Source: Corynebacterium minutissimum
Lineage (GTDB): Bacteria; Actinomycetota; Actinomycetes; Mycobacteriales; Mycobacteriaceae
Length of the DNA stretch: 64,000 bases
Reading direction: 5' to 3'
Assembly (NCBI RefSeq): GCF_016889765.1
Contig: NZ_CP069533.1
Location: 1,426,001-1,490,000, forward strand
The notes under the pieces were generated by a model. It did no database searches and had not been told where the DNA came from. It saw nothing but the letters and a program-made list of their open reading frames with translations. Positions 1 through 7,267 of this stretch are shown piece by piece. A program made the position numbers and the translations under genes. Position 1 is the first letter of the stretch, and each line of letters opens with the position of its first letter.

Positions 1-960
1 CAGAAGAAGTTCGCCACTGCTCTCATGCTTGGTATCGCGTACTCGGCGTCCATCGGCTCGCTGGGCACACTTATCGGCACCCCGCCGAATGCCTTCCTCA
101 ATGCGTATATGGCGGATACCTGGGATGTGACCCTCGGCTTTGGTCGCTGGATGGCTGTAGGTGTGCCGCTGGCCGCTATTTTCCTTCTCATCGCGTGGTT
201 CCTGCTCATCACCATTTTTCAGCCGGAGATGAAGGAGATTCCGGGTGGGCGCGAGCTTATTGATGAGGAAATTGAGGCCCTCGGCCCGTGGACCCGCCCC
301 CAAATCATGACGGGGATTATCTTCCTGCTCGCCGCCGCTTCCTGGGTGACCCTGCCGCTCGTGCTTAAGGAATTCGACAACTACGATGACGCCATCGTGG
401 GTATTGCAGCCGGTATTCTGCTTTTCATCTTGCCGGCGGACAACGAGCGCCGTATCCGCCTCCTGGACTGGGAGACGGCGAACGAGATGCCGTGGGACGT
501 GCTCCTTTTGTTTGGTGGTGGCCTATCGCTTTCGGCAATGTTCAATCAGTCCGGCCTGTCCCTATGGATTGGTGAGATGGCTAAGGGGCTTAGCGTCCTG
601 CCGGTCGTACTCATCGTGGCTGCCGTGGCTGCGCTGGTGCTCTTCCTTACGGAAATCACTTCTAACACCGCAACTGCCGCGACCTTCATTCCGATCATGG
701 GCGGCGTCGCGGTGGGCGTGGGCCTGACTGCTGACGGTGACGTCAACGTCCTCCTCCTCACCATCCCGGTGGCGCTCGCGGCAACGTGTGCATTCATGTT
801 GCCGGTGGCTACCCCGCCGAACGCCATTGCGTACGGCTCTGGCTACGTCAAGATTGGTGAAATGATTAAGGGCGGTCTGGGTCTCAATATCATCGGCATC
901 TTCCTCATTACCCTGACCGTTTACCTGCTGGCGGTGCCTATCTTCGGCCTCGCGGTCTAG
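1..960 (+). CDS. DASS/SLC13-family dicarboxylate transporter, C-terminal part
   Basis: The reading frame is open from the first base, so this is the C-terminal part (about 319 residues) of a gene that begins upstream. It is a polytopic membrane protein with many hydrophobic helices. Two features mark the divalent anion:sodium symporter family: a GTLIGTPPNA hairpin near the window edge and a second one, SNTATAATFIPIM, followed by PVATPPNAIAYGSG. These paired helical hairpins bind sodium and the carboxylate substrate in the family. The likely role is uptake of C4-dicarboxylates such as succinate, fumarate or malate; corynebacteria are known to have such a carrier (DccT). The substrate is inferred from the family only. 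The stop is followed closely by the CobW gene on the same strand. Confidence 0.88.
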   Translation, partial: QKKFATALMLGIAYSASIGSLGTLIGTPPNAFLNAYMADTWDVTLGFGRWMAVGVPLAAIFLLIAWFLLITIFQPEMKEIPGGRELIDEEIEALGPWTRPQIMTGIIFLLAAASWVTLPLVLKEFDNYDDAIVGIAAGILLFILPADNERRIRLLDWETANEMPWDVLLLFGGGLSLSAMFNQSGLSLWIGEMAKGLSVLPVVLIVAAVAALVLFLTEITSNTATAATFIPIMGGVAVGVGLTADGDVNVLLLTIPVALAATCAFMLPVATPPNAIAYGSGYVKIGEMIKGGLGLNIIGIFLITLTVYLLAVPIFGLAV

Positions 961-1002
961 CTGGCGCAGCCACCCCTTGATGAAAAACGATATCATTACG
1001 GG

Positions 1003-2069
1003 ATGGCTACACCTGTTACCGTGCTGTCCGGATTTTTAGGCAGCGGCAAAACCACTGTTCTTAACCACCTGTTGGCCAACCGCGAGGGGCGCAAGCTGGC
1101 AGTTGTGGTTAATGACTTCTCCGAGGTCAACATCGATGCCGCCCTCGTCGCCGGCGAGGGCCATCTTGAACGCGGCGAAGACCGCTTCGTTGAGCTCTCC
1201 AACGGCTGCATCTGTTGCACGTTGCGCGAGGATCTCATTGAGTCCGTCGGCAAGCTGGCTCGTTCCGGCCGGTTCGACCAGATTGTCATCGAGTCCACCG
1301 GCATTTCTGAGCCCATGCCTGTCGCTGCCACTTTCGAGTGGGAATTTGAAGATGGGACCACGCTTGCCGACGCCGCCCCCATCGACACCATGGTCTCCCT
1401 CGTGGACGCCTCCACGTTTCTGGCTAATCTTCGCCGCGGCCGCAGCCTGGTCTCTGAGAATATCGAGGCCACGCCTGACGACGACCGCACCATCGCCGAC
1501 CTCCTCGTGGACCAGGTCGAATTCGCCGATCTCATCCTCATCACCAAGACGGACCTAGTGGAGGCCGCCGAAACGGAACGCGTCATCGCCACCGTGCGTG
1601 CCATGAACCCCCGTGCTCGCGTCGTGCCCGTGACCAACGGGGTTATCGACCCCGCGCTGGTCCTCGACGCCCACCTCTATGACACCGCCACCGCCGCGAC
1701 CTATCACGGCTACGCGGAAGAGCTGGCGAATCCGCACACCCCCGAGACCGAGGAATATGGCATCTCCTCCGTGGTCTTCCGCGCTGACCGGCCCTTTAAC
1801 CGTGAGCGCCTGCTCAAGGCCTTGCGCGACAGCACCGGCCTGGTGCGTTCGAAGGGTTTTGCTGGATTGATACCGATCTGCGCGTAGCTCACGCTTGGCA
1901 GCAGGCCGGCCCCAACCTGCAGATCATCCCAGCCTCCCTGTGGGCAGCCAATGGTGTTACGCCAGGCACCGAACTCGTGCTCATCGGTATCGACTTCGAT
2001 CATGAATCCACCCTCAGGGCCTTCCGCAACGCCGTGCTGTCCGACGCCGAAGTGGCCGACCTCGTTTAG
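1003..2069 (+). pseudogene. CobW/COG0523-family GTPase, frameshifted near the C-terminal domain
   Basis: This is a metal-related GTPase of the CobW/COG0523 family, which acts as a metallochaperone or zinc-homeostasis protein. Visible are a Walker A GFLGSGKT at residues 10-17, the family CxCC metal motif (GCICC, residues 68-72) and a TKTD guanine-specificity motif near residue 180. The first frame stops at 1887, inside the CobW C-terminal domain. The expected continuation (CWIDTDLRVAHAWQQAG, then IIPASLWAANG and a LIGIDFD segment) is intact in the next frame up to a stop at 2067-2069. One missing T in the run of four T at about 1858-1861 would restore a protein of about 355 residues. Everything downstream is undamaged, so this is either a very recent frameshift or a base-calling error in a homopolymer. 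As written, the product is 294 residues and lacks most of its C-terminal domain. Confidence 0.85.
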
Positions 2070-2233
2070 TCCCTCATAAAGGTGAACACGGGGTGAATTG
2101 CTATACCCATTCGCGAGGATAAAAACATGCATTGACATCGGGATTTGTCAGTTTTCTGGCGTGTGGGTATAGTTATTCCTCGTTGCACAGCAGCGCGCGC
2201 ATTACAGCGTCACGCACTGCAAGCCAACGGACT

Positions 2234-2309
2234 GCGCCCGTAGCTCAACGGATAGAGCATCTGACTACGGATCAGAAGGTTGGGGGTTCGAATCCCTCCG
2301 GGCGCACCA
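2234..2309 (+). tRNA. tRNA-Arg (ACG)
   Basis: A complete 76-nt cloverleaf. The acceptor stem pairs GCGCCCG (2234-2240) with CGGGCGC (2299-2305), the discriminator is A2306 and CCA is encoded at 2307-2309. The anticodon stem TCTGA/TCAGA encloses the loop CTACGGA with anticodon ACG at 2267-2269. A34 in this tRNA is the normal substrate of TadA, which is encoded 6.5 kb away at 8829-9317. Confidence 0.97.
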
Positions 2310-2317
2310 AATTTTTT

Positions 2318-2350
2318 AGCCCCTAGCTGCACAAACAGCTAGGGGCTTCG
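2318..2350 (+). terminator. Rho-independent terminator of tRNA-Arg
   Basis: A 12-bp perfect stem, AGCCCCTAGCTG (2318-2329) with CAGCTAGGGGCT (2336-2347), loop of six bases, just downstream of the tRNA. The T-tract after it is weak (TTCGTCGTTT). Confidence 0.8.
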
Positions 2351-2458
2351 TCGTTTGAATATGATCGCAGGGCCAGGTATTTCGGGTTGACTGCACACGA
2401 TCGAGTTTTCTGACATAGTGGGGCACCTAAACGAAACCTCGATTAAAGGAGTTTGTTA

Positions 2459-3160
2459 ATGACTAGCGCATTGTTCGTTGTCAGTGCAGCAGACGGATGG
2501 CCCCTCAAGGACGGATCTGTTCATCCCACTGGTTACTGGGCTGAGGAGCTTGCCGTTCCACACCGACTGTTTAGCGACGCCGGCTGGGACATCACCATCG
2601 CCACGCCCAATGCAGTAGCGCCGACGGTGGATGAGGGAAGCCTCGGCGAGGGCGCCGGTGATCCGAAAGAGCTTGAGGAGATTCGCGCCTATCTTGAGTC
2701 CATCAAGGACGAACTCGATAATCCGAAGCCGCTCGCTGACGTTAACGAGGAAGACTATGACCTTGTCTTTTACCCGGGTGGCCATGGTCCCATGGAAGAC
2801 TTGGCTGTCGACGCCGTCTCTGGTGCACTGTTGACGCAGCGTCTTGCCGCCGGCAAGCCCTTGGCACTGCTGTGCCACGCGCCCGCTGCGCTCTTGGCGG
2901 CGAAGAACGATGATGGCACCAATGCCTTCGCCGGTAAGAACGTCACGGCTTTCTCCAACACGGAGGAAGAAACCGCGGGTCTCGCAGAGAACGCGAAGTG
3001 GCTCCTGGAAAGCGAGCTTGTCAACGCCGGCGTCAAGTACGACAAGGCAGCAGAGGACTGGAGCTCCCACGTCGTTGTGGACGGCAACCTCTACACCGGC
3101 CAGAACCCGCAGTCTTCGGCTGAGCTGGCAAAGCGTATCCTCGCGGACCTGGGCAAGTAG
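2459..3160 (+). CDS. DJ-1/PfpI-family protein (Hsp31/glyoxalase III-like)
   Basis: A soluble 233-residue protein of the DJ-1/PfpI class I glutamine amidotransferase-like superfamily. The nucleophile elbow is LLCHAP with Cys139, and the partner glutamate lies in the GYWAEEL segment at residues 25-31. The FYPGGHGPMEDL stretch is typical of the Hsp31-like branch, whose members have been described as glyoxalases, deglycases or holding chaperones. Length matches that branch. I chose ATG 2459 because AAGGAG at 2446-2451 gives a normal 7-nt spacing; two extra codons (TTG TTA) upstream are open but too close to the ribosome site. It looks monocistronic. A stress role against methylglyoxal is inferred from the family. 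Confidence 0.9.
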   Translation: MTSALFVVSAADGWPLKDGSVHPTGYWAEELAVPHRLFSDAGWDITIATPNAVAPTVDEGSLGEGAGDPKELEEIRAYLESIKDELDNPKPLADVNEEDYDLVFYPGGHGPMEDLAVDAVSGALLTQRLAAGKPLALLCHAPAALLAAKNDDGTNAFAGKNVTAFSNTEEETAGLAENAKWLLESELVNAGVKYDKAAEDWSSHVVVDGNLYTGQNPQSSAELAKRILADLGK

Positions 3161-3217
3161 GCACCGAGAAATGATAGAGCGAGGATCGCACAGCAGACCC
3201 CGTTATAGGCGGCTAAC

Positions 3218-3691
3218 ATGGTGTCCATGATTAAAGCGATCCTCTCCGCTATCCTGCTATTTGTCTCCTCGCTGTTTTCTAGCGCGGGCTCCTCGGAGCT
3301 GGCGGGGAGTTCGGAGGCATGGGGGGTGGGCGTCGCCCAGCACGGCATGATTGCCCACGCGCCTGCAGGCCTGGTCGAGGCAAGCGATGAGCAGATGGAG
3401 CACATTACGGCCCTTAGATGGAGGTCTGAGGTGAAGCCGGAATATTTCTCCCTGAATTTCCAGAATCAGACGATTTCGCTGCCGTGTAATAGCGGCGAAT
3501 TCGCCTTGTCTGGTAGCGAGGTGGAGCTCGGCGGCGTGACGGAAAAGGCCTGTTCCGGAGGAAAGGTTGACCTTCCCTTCATTGTGTTCCTATCCGAACC
3601 GGCGAAGGTAATGGTGGATTCGGATGTCTCCGCAACGCCCGAGCGCATCTACCTTGTGAACGGGGACCAAGCCATCGCACTCACTCGCTGA
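3218..3691 (+). CDS. Secreted or membrane-anchored hypothetical protein, 157 aa
   Basis: The N-terminus has a hydrophobic stretch (IKAILSAILLFVSSLFSSAG) after one Lys, consistent with a Sec signal peptide or anchor. The rest is small, mainly beta, with two cysteines (CNSGEF and KACSGG) about 23 residues apart that could form a disulfide outside the cell. The pattern of short strands vaguely recalls META/HslJ-type domains, but I cannot assign it. Alternative starts are ATG 3227 and GTG 3221. The last 20 or so codons (ERIYLVNGDQAIALTR) and the sequence after the stop are repeated 810 bp downstream at 4441-4543, so this gene's 3' end was the source or the copy of a duplication. Confidence 0.65.
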   Translation: MVSMIKAILSAILLFVSSLFSSAGSSELAGSSEAWGVGVAQHGMIAHAPAGLVEASDEQMEHITALRWRSEVKPEYFSLNFQNQTISLPCNSGEFALSGSEVELGGVTEKACSGGKVDLPFIVFLSEPAKVMVDSDVSATPERIYLVNGDQAIALTR

Positions 3692-3733
3692 GACGCACAT
3701 CGCGTAGCGCTGAGTGAAACGCAGAGCTGAAAA
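3631..3733 (+). repeat. 103-bp direct repeat, copy 1
   Basis: Positions 3631-3733 match 4441-4543 with only six differences (3633, 3640, 3641, 3702, 3705, 3710). This copy covers the 3' end of the 157-aa hypothetical gene and about 40 bp after its stop. The two copies are exactly 810 bp apart and bound an A+T-richer segment. Confidence 0.95.
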
Positions 3734-3867
3734 CGAAGACAAACAAGACTAGGCAGCACCGTTAGTCAGGCTTTAGACGTCAATCACCGGTTGAGAAGTG
3801 CCAAAGATAGCGCGGTGTGACTTGCCAGCACGGGCCAGCTATGCGTCAAACAGAGGCGATCGATTGA

Positions 3868-4119
3868 CTATCGTTTCGAAACGACTGCCTGCAGCTTTTC
3901 CTCTAAGTAATTGCTCCGCTCTTCAAGCGCACCAATCATTGTTATCAGCGATAGGGCCAATCGATCGGAGCTGATGGTCCCGTCCTCGTTGGGGTACTGC
4001 TCGGACAGAGCTTCCAAGCGCTGTATGAAGGTGGCGGTGATTGGGAATTGGGAAGAATCTATGTCAGACGCGGCCTGCTTTAATAGCTGCAGTATGGCAT
4101 TATTGCTGGTAGAATTCAT
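3868..4119 (-). CDS. Small hypothetical protein, 83 aa
   Basis: A compact hydrophilic, predicted mostly helical protein. It has a first helix (NAILQLLKQAASDI), a middle segment with EQYPNEDGTISSDRLAL, and a C-terminal amphipathic helix (GALEERSNYLEEKLQAVV) that could form a coiled coil. Composition looks like a genuine cytoplasmic protein, but the ATG at 4119 has no Shine-Dalgarno sequence before it (only an A-rich tract) and I do not recognise a family. It lies inside the repeat-bounded segment and opposite in strand to its neighbours. It could be an accessory gene or chance. Confidence 0.4.
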   Translation of the reverse strand: MNSTSNNAILQLLKQAASDIDSSQFPITATFIQRLEALSEQYPNEDGTISSDRLALSLITMIGALEERSNYLEEKLQAVVSKR

Positions 4120-4143
4120 TTTTTGGTTCTGGGAGGAACTTTA

Positions 4144-4272
4144 AAAGTAAACGCGAAATTTATCGGAGCGGCTGCCCTGTCGATGGCAACTGTAGCAGGT
4201 GCTTCGCCCGTTGCGCAGGCAGCTACTGTCGAGGTGCCAGTGGGAACCATTGCAGTAGGGGGCCATCGGTAG
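4144..4272 (+). pseudogene. Remnant of a small secreted-protein gene
   Basis: The frame from 4144 reads KVNAKFIGAAALSMATVAGA followed by SPVAQAATVEV, a textbook Sec signal peptide with a likely AQA cleavage site, and ends at a stop at 4270-4272 after about 42 codons. A strong GGGAGGA ribosome site lies at 4131-4137, yet the expected ATG is absent: the sequence reads CTTTAAAAGTA where an ATGAAAGTA would fit. A TTG at 4123 is in frame but precedes the ribosome site. After the stop, the next frame continues as GAIGSQVVSLDDPEETLVP, suggesting a second lesion. I read it as a decayed exported protein. Confidence 0.5.
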
Positions 4273-4440
4273 CCAAGTCGTTTCCTTAGATGACCCCGAG
4301 GAAACACTGGTGCCTACGGGAATACGAAGCTAGGTTCAGCGGCATTGGAGTATGCGTACCAACCAATAAAGGAACGTGGCTGTTGTCTGTTAAGTGGCGT
4401 GGCTAAAGCAGAGATATGGCTACTGCGATCGGTAATAAAG

Positions 4441-4543
4441 CGTAACGCCGCAGCGCATCTACCTTGTGAACGGGGACCAAGCCATCGCACTCACTCGCTG
4501 AGACGCACATCACGCAGCGTTGAGTGAAACGCAGAGCTGAAAA
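4441..4543 (+). repeat. 103-bp direct repeat, copy 2
   Basis: Second copy of 3631-3733. It still encodes RIYLVNGDQAIALTR plus a stop in one frame, but no gene body precedes it, so it is an orphaned 3' end. Confidence 0.95.
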
Positions 4544-4617
4544 GCGGCACAAATGTAAAGACCGGCCAGAGCTATTGGTCGGTCTTTAGACGTTTTCTAC
4601 TGCAAGGAGATGAATAG

Positions 4618-5523
4618 GTGTCAGCGCGTGCCCGAATAGTGGGCCTCGATATTGCTCGTTCCTTGGCCATCATCGGGATGATTATTCTGCACATGGCCAA
4701 CCTGGTGTGGAGCGCCAAAGTGGTGCTCTCCGGGTTGCCGGCGGCGGGCTTTGCCATCATTGCAGGTACCACGATGATGATTCTTGCCCGCGATTACTCG
4801 CTGCGAGTTTTCCTCAAGCTGGTTGCCCGCGGACTGATAGTCATGCTCATCGGCGTGGCCTTGCTTCCCGTCGGCGGTGAGATTCAGGTGGTGCTCGTGG
4901 TCATGGGCGCGGCCATGGCTCTCACCGCCTGGGTGCCGCCACTGGCCACCGGCTGGAAGGTCCTGCTCTTTGCGCTGGCTACTGCGGGCGCCACGGTGCT
5001 CTACGCGCCCTATACCCTCCCGCAGGTCTACCCCCTCGTGGCGTTCCTGGCGTACATGGTGGCGGGCATGCTGCTTTACGACGTCTACCTCACCCGCCCC
5101 ACCCGCACCCAAACCATTTCGACCGCGGTGGCTGCCGTTGTCGCCGGCATCGGCCTGTGGCAGCGCTTCAACCCGGAAATCCCTGGCTGGCTGCGTTTCA
5201 CCGGGCATACGGGTGTGCTTGGTGAAATCCTTCTTTCCGTGGCGGTTACTGCAGTGGTGCTGCACCTGTGCCTGATCATTGGCCGACAGCTGCCGCGCTT
5301 GACCTTCCCCTTCGCGGCATTGGGCTCGATGTCGTTGACCATTTATATCCTGCACATTCTCACCGCACGCTATTGGCAAGCGCACGTTTCGCTGCACAAC
5401 ACCATTGCAGCCGTGGGCTTTGTGCTCGCTTTCCTGGTGCTGAGCGCGCTGTGGAAAAAGTTCTTCGGAAAAGGTCCGGCTGAGAGGGTCGTGGCTTGGG
5501 CAATCAAGGAGGTGGCCGCGTAA
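4618..5523 (+). CDS. Multispanning membrane protein, acyltransferase-like (HGSNAT/DUF418-like)
   Basis: A 301-residue integral membrane protein with about eight to nine hydrophobic helices. The opening RIVGLDIARSLAIIGMIILH is typical of the membrane acyltransferase group that includes the heparan-alpha-glucosaminide acetyltransferase-like and DUF418 families; the Asp and His in this first helix are conserved there. Near the C-terminus a second family-like stretch reads GSMSLTIYILH. A role in acylating a cell-surface molecule is inferred and the substrate is unknown. The start is GTG 4618 with AAGGAG about 11 nt upstream. The stop overlaps the ATG of the downstream protease (TAATG), so the two are translationally coupled and may act together on the envelope. 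Confidence 0.75.
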   Translation: MSARARIVGLDIARSLAIIGMIILHMANLVWSAKVVLSGLPAAGFAIIAGTTMMILARDYSLRVFLKLVARGLIVMLIGVALLPVGGEIQVVLVVMGAAMALTAWVPPLATGWKVLLFALATAGATVLYAPYTLPQVYPLVAFLAYMVAGMLLYDVYLTRPTRTQTISTAVAAVVAGIGLWQRFNPEIPGWLRFTGHTGVLGEILLSVAVTAVVLHLCLIIGRQLPRLTFPFAALGSMSLTIYILHILTARYWQAHVSLHNTIAAVGFVLAFLVLSALWKKFFGKGPAERVVAWAIKEVAA

Positions 5524-6683
5524 TGGTGGCACGAAAAATAACTGCTGTTCTGGCAAGCTCGGTGGTCGTGGGGCTAGGCGCTGCGCCGGCCATGGCCTTG
5601 GAATTCGCCCAACCCGCACCTCAGTCGGAGGAAAGCGCTGCCGTAGCTGCGCTGCGCATGGGCAAGATCGGAAACTTCGGCGATTGCACCGGCACGCTGG
5701 TGGCCGAGCAGTGGGTGCTCACCGCCCGCCACTGCTTGGAGTCCGTCAACAACGAAGGCACGCAGGCACGTTTTGGTGACCGCGTCTACGACGCTGACTC
5801 GTGGGCGGTATCGCCAACGATCGATGCGGGCCTCATCCATCTCACCGAACCCGTCAAGGGCATCAAGCCCGCCAAGCTCGCGGATGCGGTCCCCACTGCT
5901 GGCGAGAAAGGCCGCTTCTACGGTTGGAGCAGCAGCTCCCGGATGGCCCGCAAAGGCCAGCTGCCGATGGCCGAGATGGAAGTCGGCGAACTACTGTCTG
6001 GCGGCACCCCACCGGCGAGCCCTGACGAGTCGGGCGAGAAAATGACGCCGGTGGCGCCAGGCGAGTCCGGCGCCGCGGCACCTGGTGGAGTGGCGACTGC
6101 GCCGAAGGATTCCGGTGCCATGGCTCCTGGCGGCATGGCCGTTCCTGCACCGAACGGACCTGGCGGAATGGCCGCTCCCGCCCCTGGCTCGTCCGACGCT
6201 CCCCAGGTGATGAAGGGCGGCGAGATGCCAGACATCACTTCGGGCCCAGGTGGCGCGGAAAGCATCCCAGCTGGCGAGCTTGGGGGAGTGGGGCCGATGA
6301 TTGCCGCTGCCATCATGGACGTGAAGTCCCTCAATGGTGAGGGCATGCAGGGCGGCGATTCGGGCGGACCGTTCTTCGTCGATGGTCGCCTCGTCGGCGT
6401 GGCCACGGCTGGCACGTCGAATGCGGACCCAGATCTGCCTTCCCCTACCGCGGCGATTACTTCCGTGGTCGAAGTCCGCGACTGGATCGAGGACATCACC
6501 AGTGGTCGGGATACCGACGGCGTTCTCAACGCCGATAATTCCCCGGCGCCGCCGACAACGATGCAGGTCAGTGCCCCGGTTGCATGGCCGGCGGGTGTTG
6601 CCGCGGTAGTCGGACTTATCGCGATTGCCATCTTCTCGCGCCTGCTCAACCGCAAGTCTGTCGCTGAGCGGGGTACCAACTAG
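5523..6683 (+). CDS. Secreted, C-terminally anchored trypsin-like serine protease
   Basis: A 386-residue exported protein. The signal peptide ends near APAMA (residue 25). A chymotrypsin-fold triad is visible: His70 in TARHC, Asp101 in IDAGLIHL and Ser280 in GGDSGGP. Between Asp and Ser is an unusually long, low-complexity insert (about residues 165-250) made of Gly/Pro/Ala/Met repeats such as APGG, PNGPGGMAAP and GPGG, which probably forms an exposed loop. A hydrophobic helix near residues 356-378 (WPAGVAAVVGLIAIAIF) followed by Arg/Lys anchors the protein with the protease outside. The start is ATG 5523, overlapping the previous stop by one base, with AGGAGG 9-10 nt upstream; an earlier in-frame start at 5496 is less likely. 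Substrate unknown. Confidence 0.85.
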   Translation: MVARKITAVLASSVVVGLGAAPAMALEFAQPAPQSEESAAVAALRMGKIGNFGDCTGTLVAEQWVLTARHCLESVNNEGTQARFGDRVYDADSWAVSPTIDAGLIHLTEPVKGIKPAKLADAVPTAGEKGRFYGWSSSSRMARKGQLPMAEMEVGELLSGGTPPASPDESGEKMTPVAPGESGAAAPGGVATAPKDSGAMAPGGMAVPAPNGPGGMAAPAPGSSDAPQVMKGGEMPDITSGPGGAESIPAGELGGVGPMIAAAIMDVKSLNGEGMQGGDSGGPFFVDGRLVGVATAGTSNADPDLPSPTAAITSVVEVRDWIEDITSGRDTDGVLNADNSPAPPTTMQVSAPVAWPAGVAAVVGLIAIAIFSRLLNRKSVAERGTN

Positions 6684-6694
6684 GCTGAATCTCC

Positions 6695-6883
6695 ATGAAG
6701 GAGAAACTCGTTCCGTGTCTGATCGCTGGTGCCATCCTTGGCCTAGTTCTGTGGCTGGCCTCCGGCATGCTGTGGCTACTGCCGGTAGGCCTAGCAGCCG
6801 GCCTGGCGGGATACCCGCTCCTCGGCATGACGCGCGACGAGTCCCAAGCCCGCAAGCGCCGCGACGACACCTTCCGCGACTAA
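6695..6883 (+). CDS. Small membrane protein, 62 aa
   Basis: Begins 11 bp after the protease. It has two closely spaced hydrophobic segments (CLIAGAILGLVLWLASG and LWLLPVGLAAGLAGYPLL) and a charged C-terminus (RDESQARKRRDD), so it is likely a two-helix membrane protein with a cytoplasmic tail. There is no clear ribosome site apart from coupling to the gene before it. No family recognised. It may be part of the acyltransferase-protease unit. Confidence 0.55.
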   Translation: MKEKLVPCLIAGAILGLVLWLASGMLWLLPVGLAAGLAGYPLLGMTRDESQARKRRDDTFRD

Positions 6884-7033
6884 ACGCCCCGCGCACCGCT
6901 GCACGCCGCCCCGCCGCACGCCGCTCCACTCCACCGCGCACGTCACTTCACAGTCCGGCATCACATGGCATCCTGCAAAAGGCATCCGCTAGAAGGCGTC
7001 TTTGGGGCTAAAAACGCCATGTGCACGACCGAC

Positions 7034-7061
7034 AAGGCGTTTTCAGGCGGGAAAACGCCTT
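7034..7061. terminator. Hairpin terminator, likely bidirectional
   Basis: Stem AAGGCGTTTTC (7034-7044) with GAAAACGCCTT (7051-7061), 11 bp perfect, 6-nt loop, followed by T on the plus strand. It lies between converging transcripts. Confidence 0.65.
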
Positions 7062-7141
7062 TTGGCTAATGCCATCTGCGCGATGCCTTCTGGGAACCGC
7101 CCACATGGCTGGGCGCTCTAAAAAGGTTGCAGTCAGAAGTC

Positions 7142-7202
7142 TCTAGTCAGAAGGTTCCTTTGAGGGCAAGCCGCTTGGGGGTAAACAAACCTTCTGACTA
7201 GA
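7142..7202. repeat. 15-bp perfect inverted repeat downstream of tyrA
   Basis: TCTAGTCAGAAGGTT (7142-7156) is mirrored by AACCTTCTGACTAGA (7188-7202), with a 31-nt spacer. It could form a long hairpin at the end of the tyrA transcript, or be a dispersed palindromic element. There is no T-run. Confidence 0.85.
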
Positions 7203-7267
7203 ACCCTATGAGGGGAACCCTGTGAGAAGCCGCTGACCAAGAGTTGAAGAAGAAGCCCACCAGCTGG

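Larger units (their letters stand above)
3734..4440. other. Segment between direct repeats: accessory or decaying DNA
   Basis: This 707-bp block is lower in G+C than the surroundings. It contains one well-formed minus-strand ORF (3868-4119), a fragment encoding a signal peptide but no start codon (4144-4272), and a further stretch (4273-4440) in which I find no coherent gene. Being enclosed by a direct repeat, it looks like the product of an insertion plus duplication, or a tandem gene duplication that later decayed. I see no transposase and no terminal inverted repeat. Confidence 0.6.
6884..7267. other. Intergenic region with two inverted repeats
   Basis: No convincing gene. The stretch separates the end of the plus-strand unit from the end of minus-strand tyrA, and contains a terminator-like hairpin (7034-7061) and a perfect 15-bp inverted repeat (7142-7202). 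The motif AGTCAGAAG occurs twice within 20 bp (about 7132-7153) and again on the opposite strand. Confidence 0.6.

Noticed and set aside
3734..4440. Insertion sequence
   Set aside because: No transposase and no terminal inverted repeats; the flanking 103-bp repeat is much too long to be a target-site duplication.
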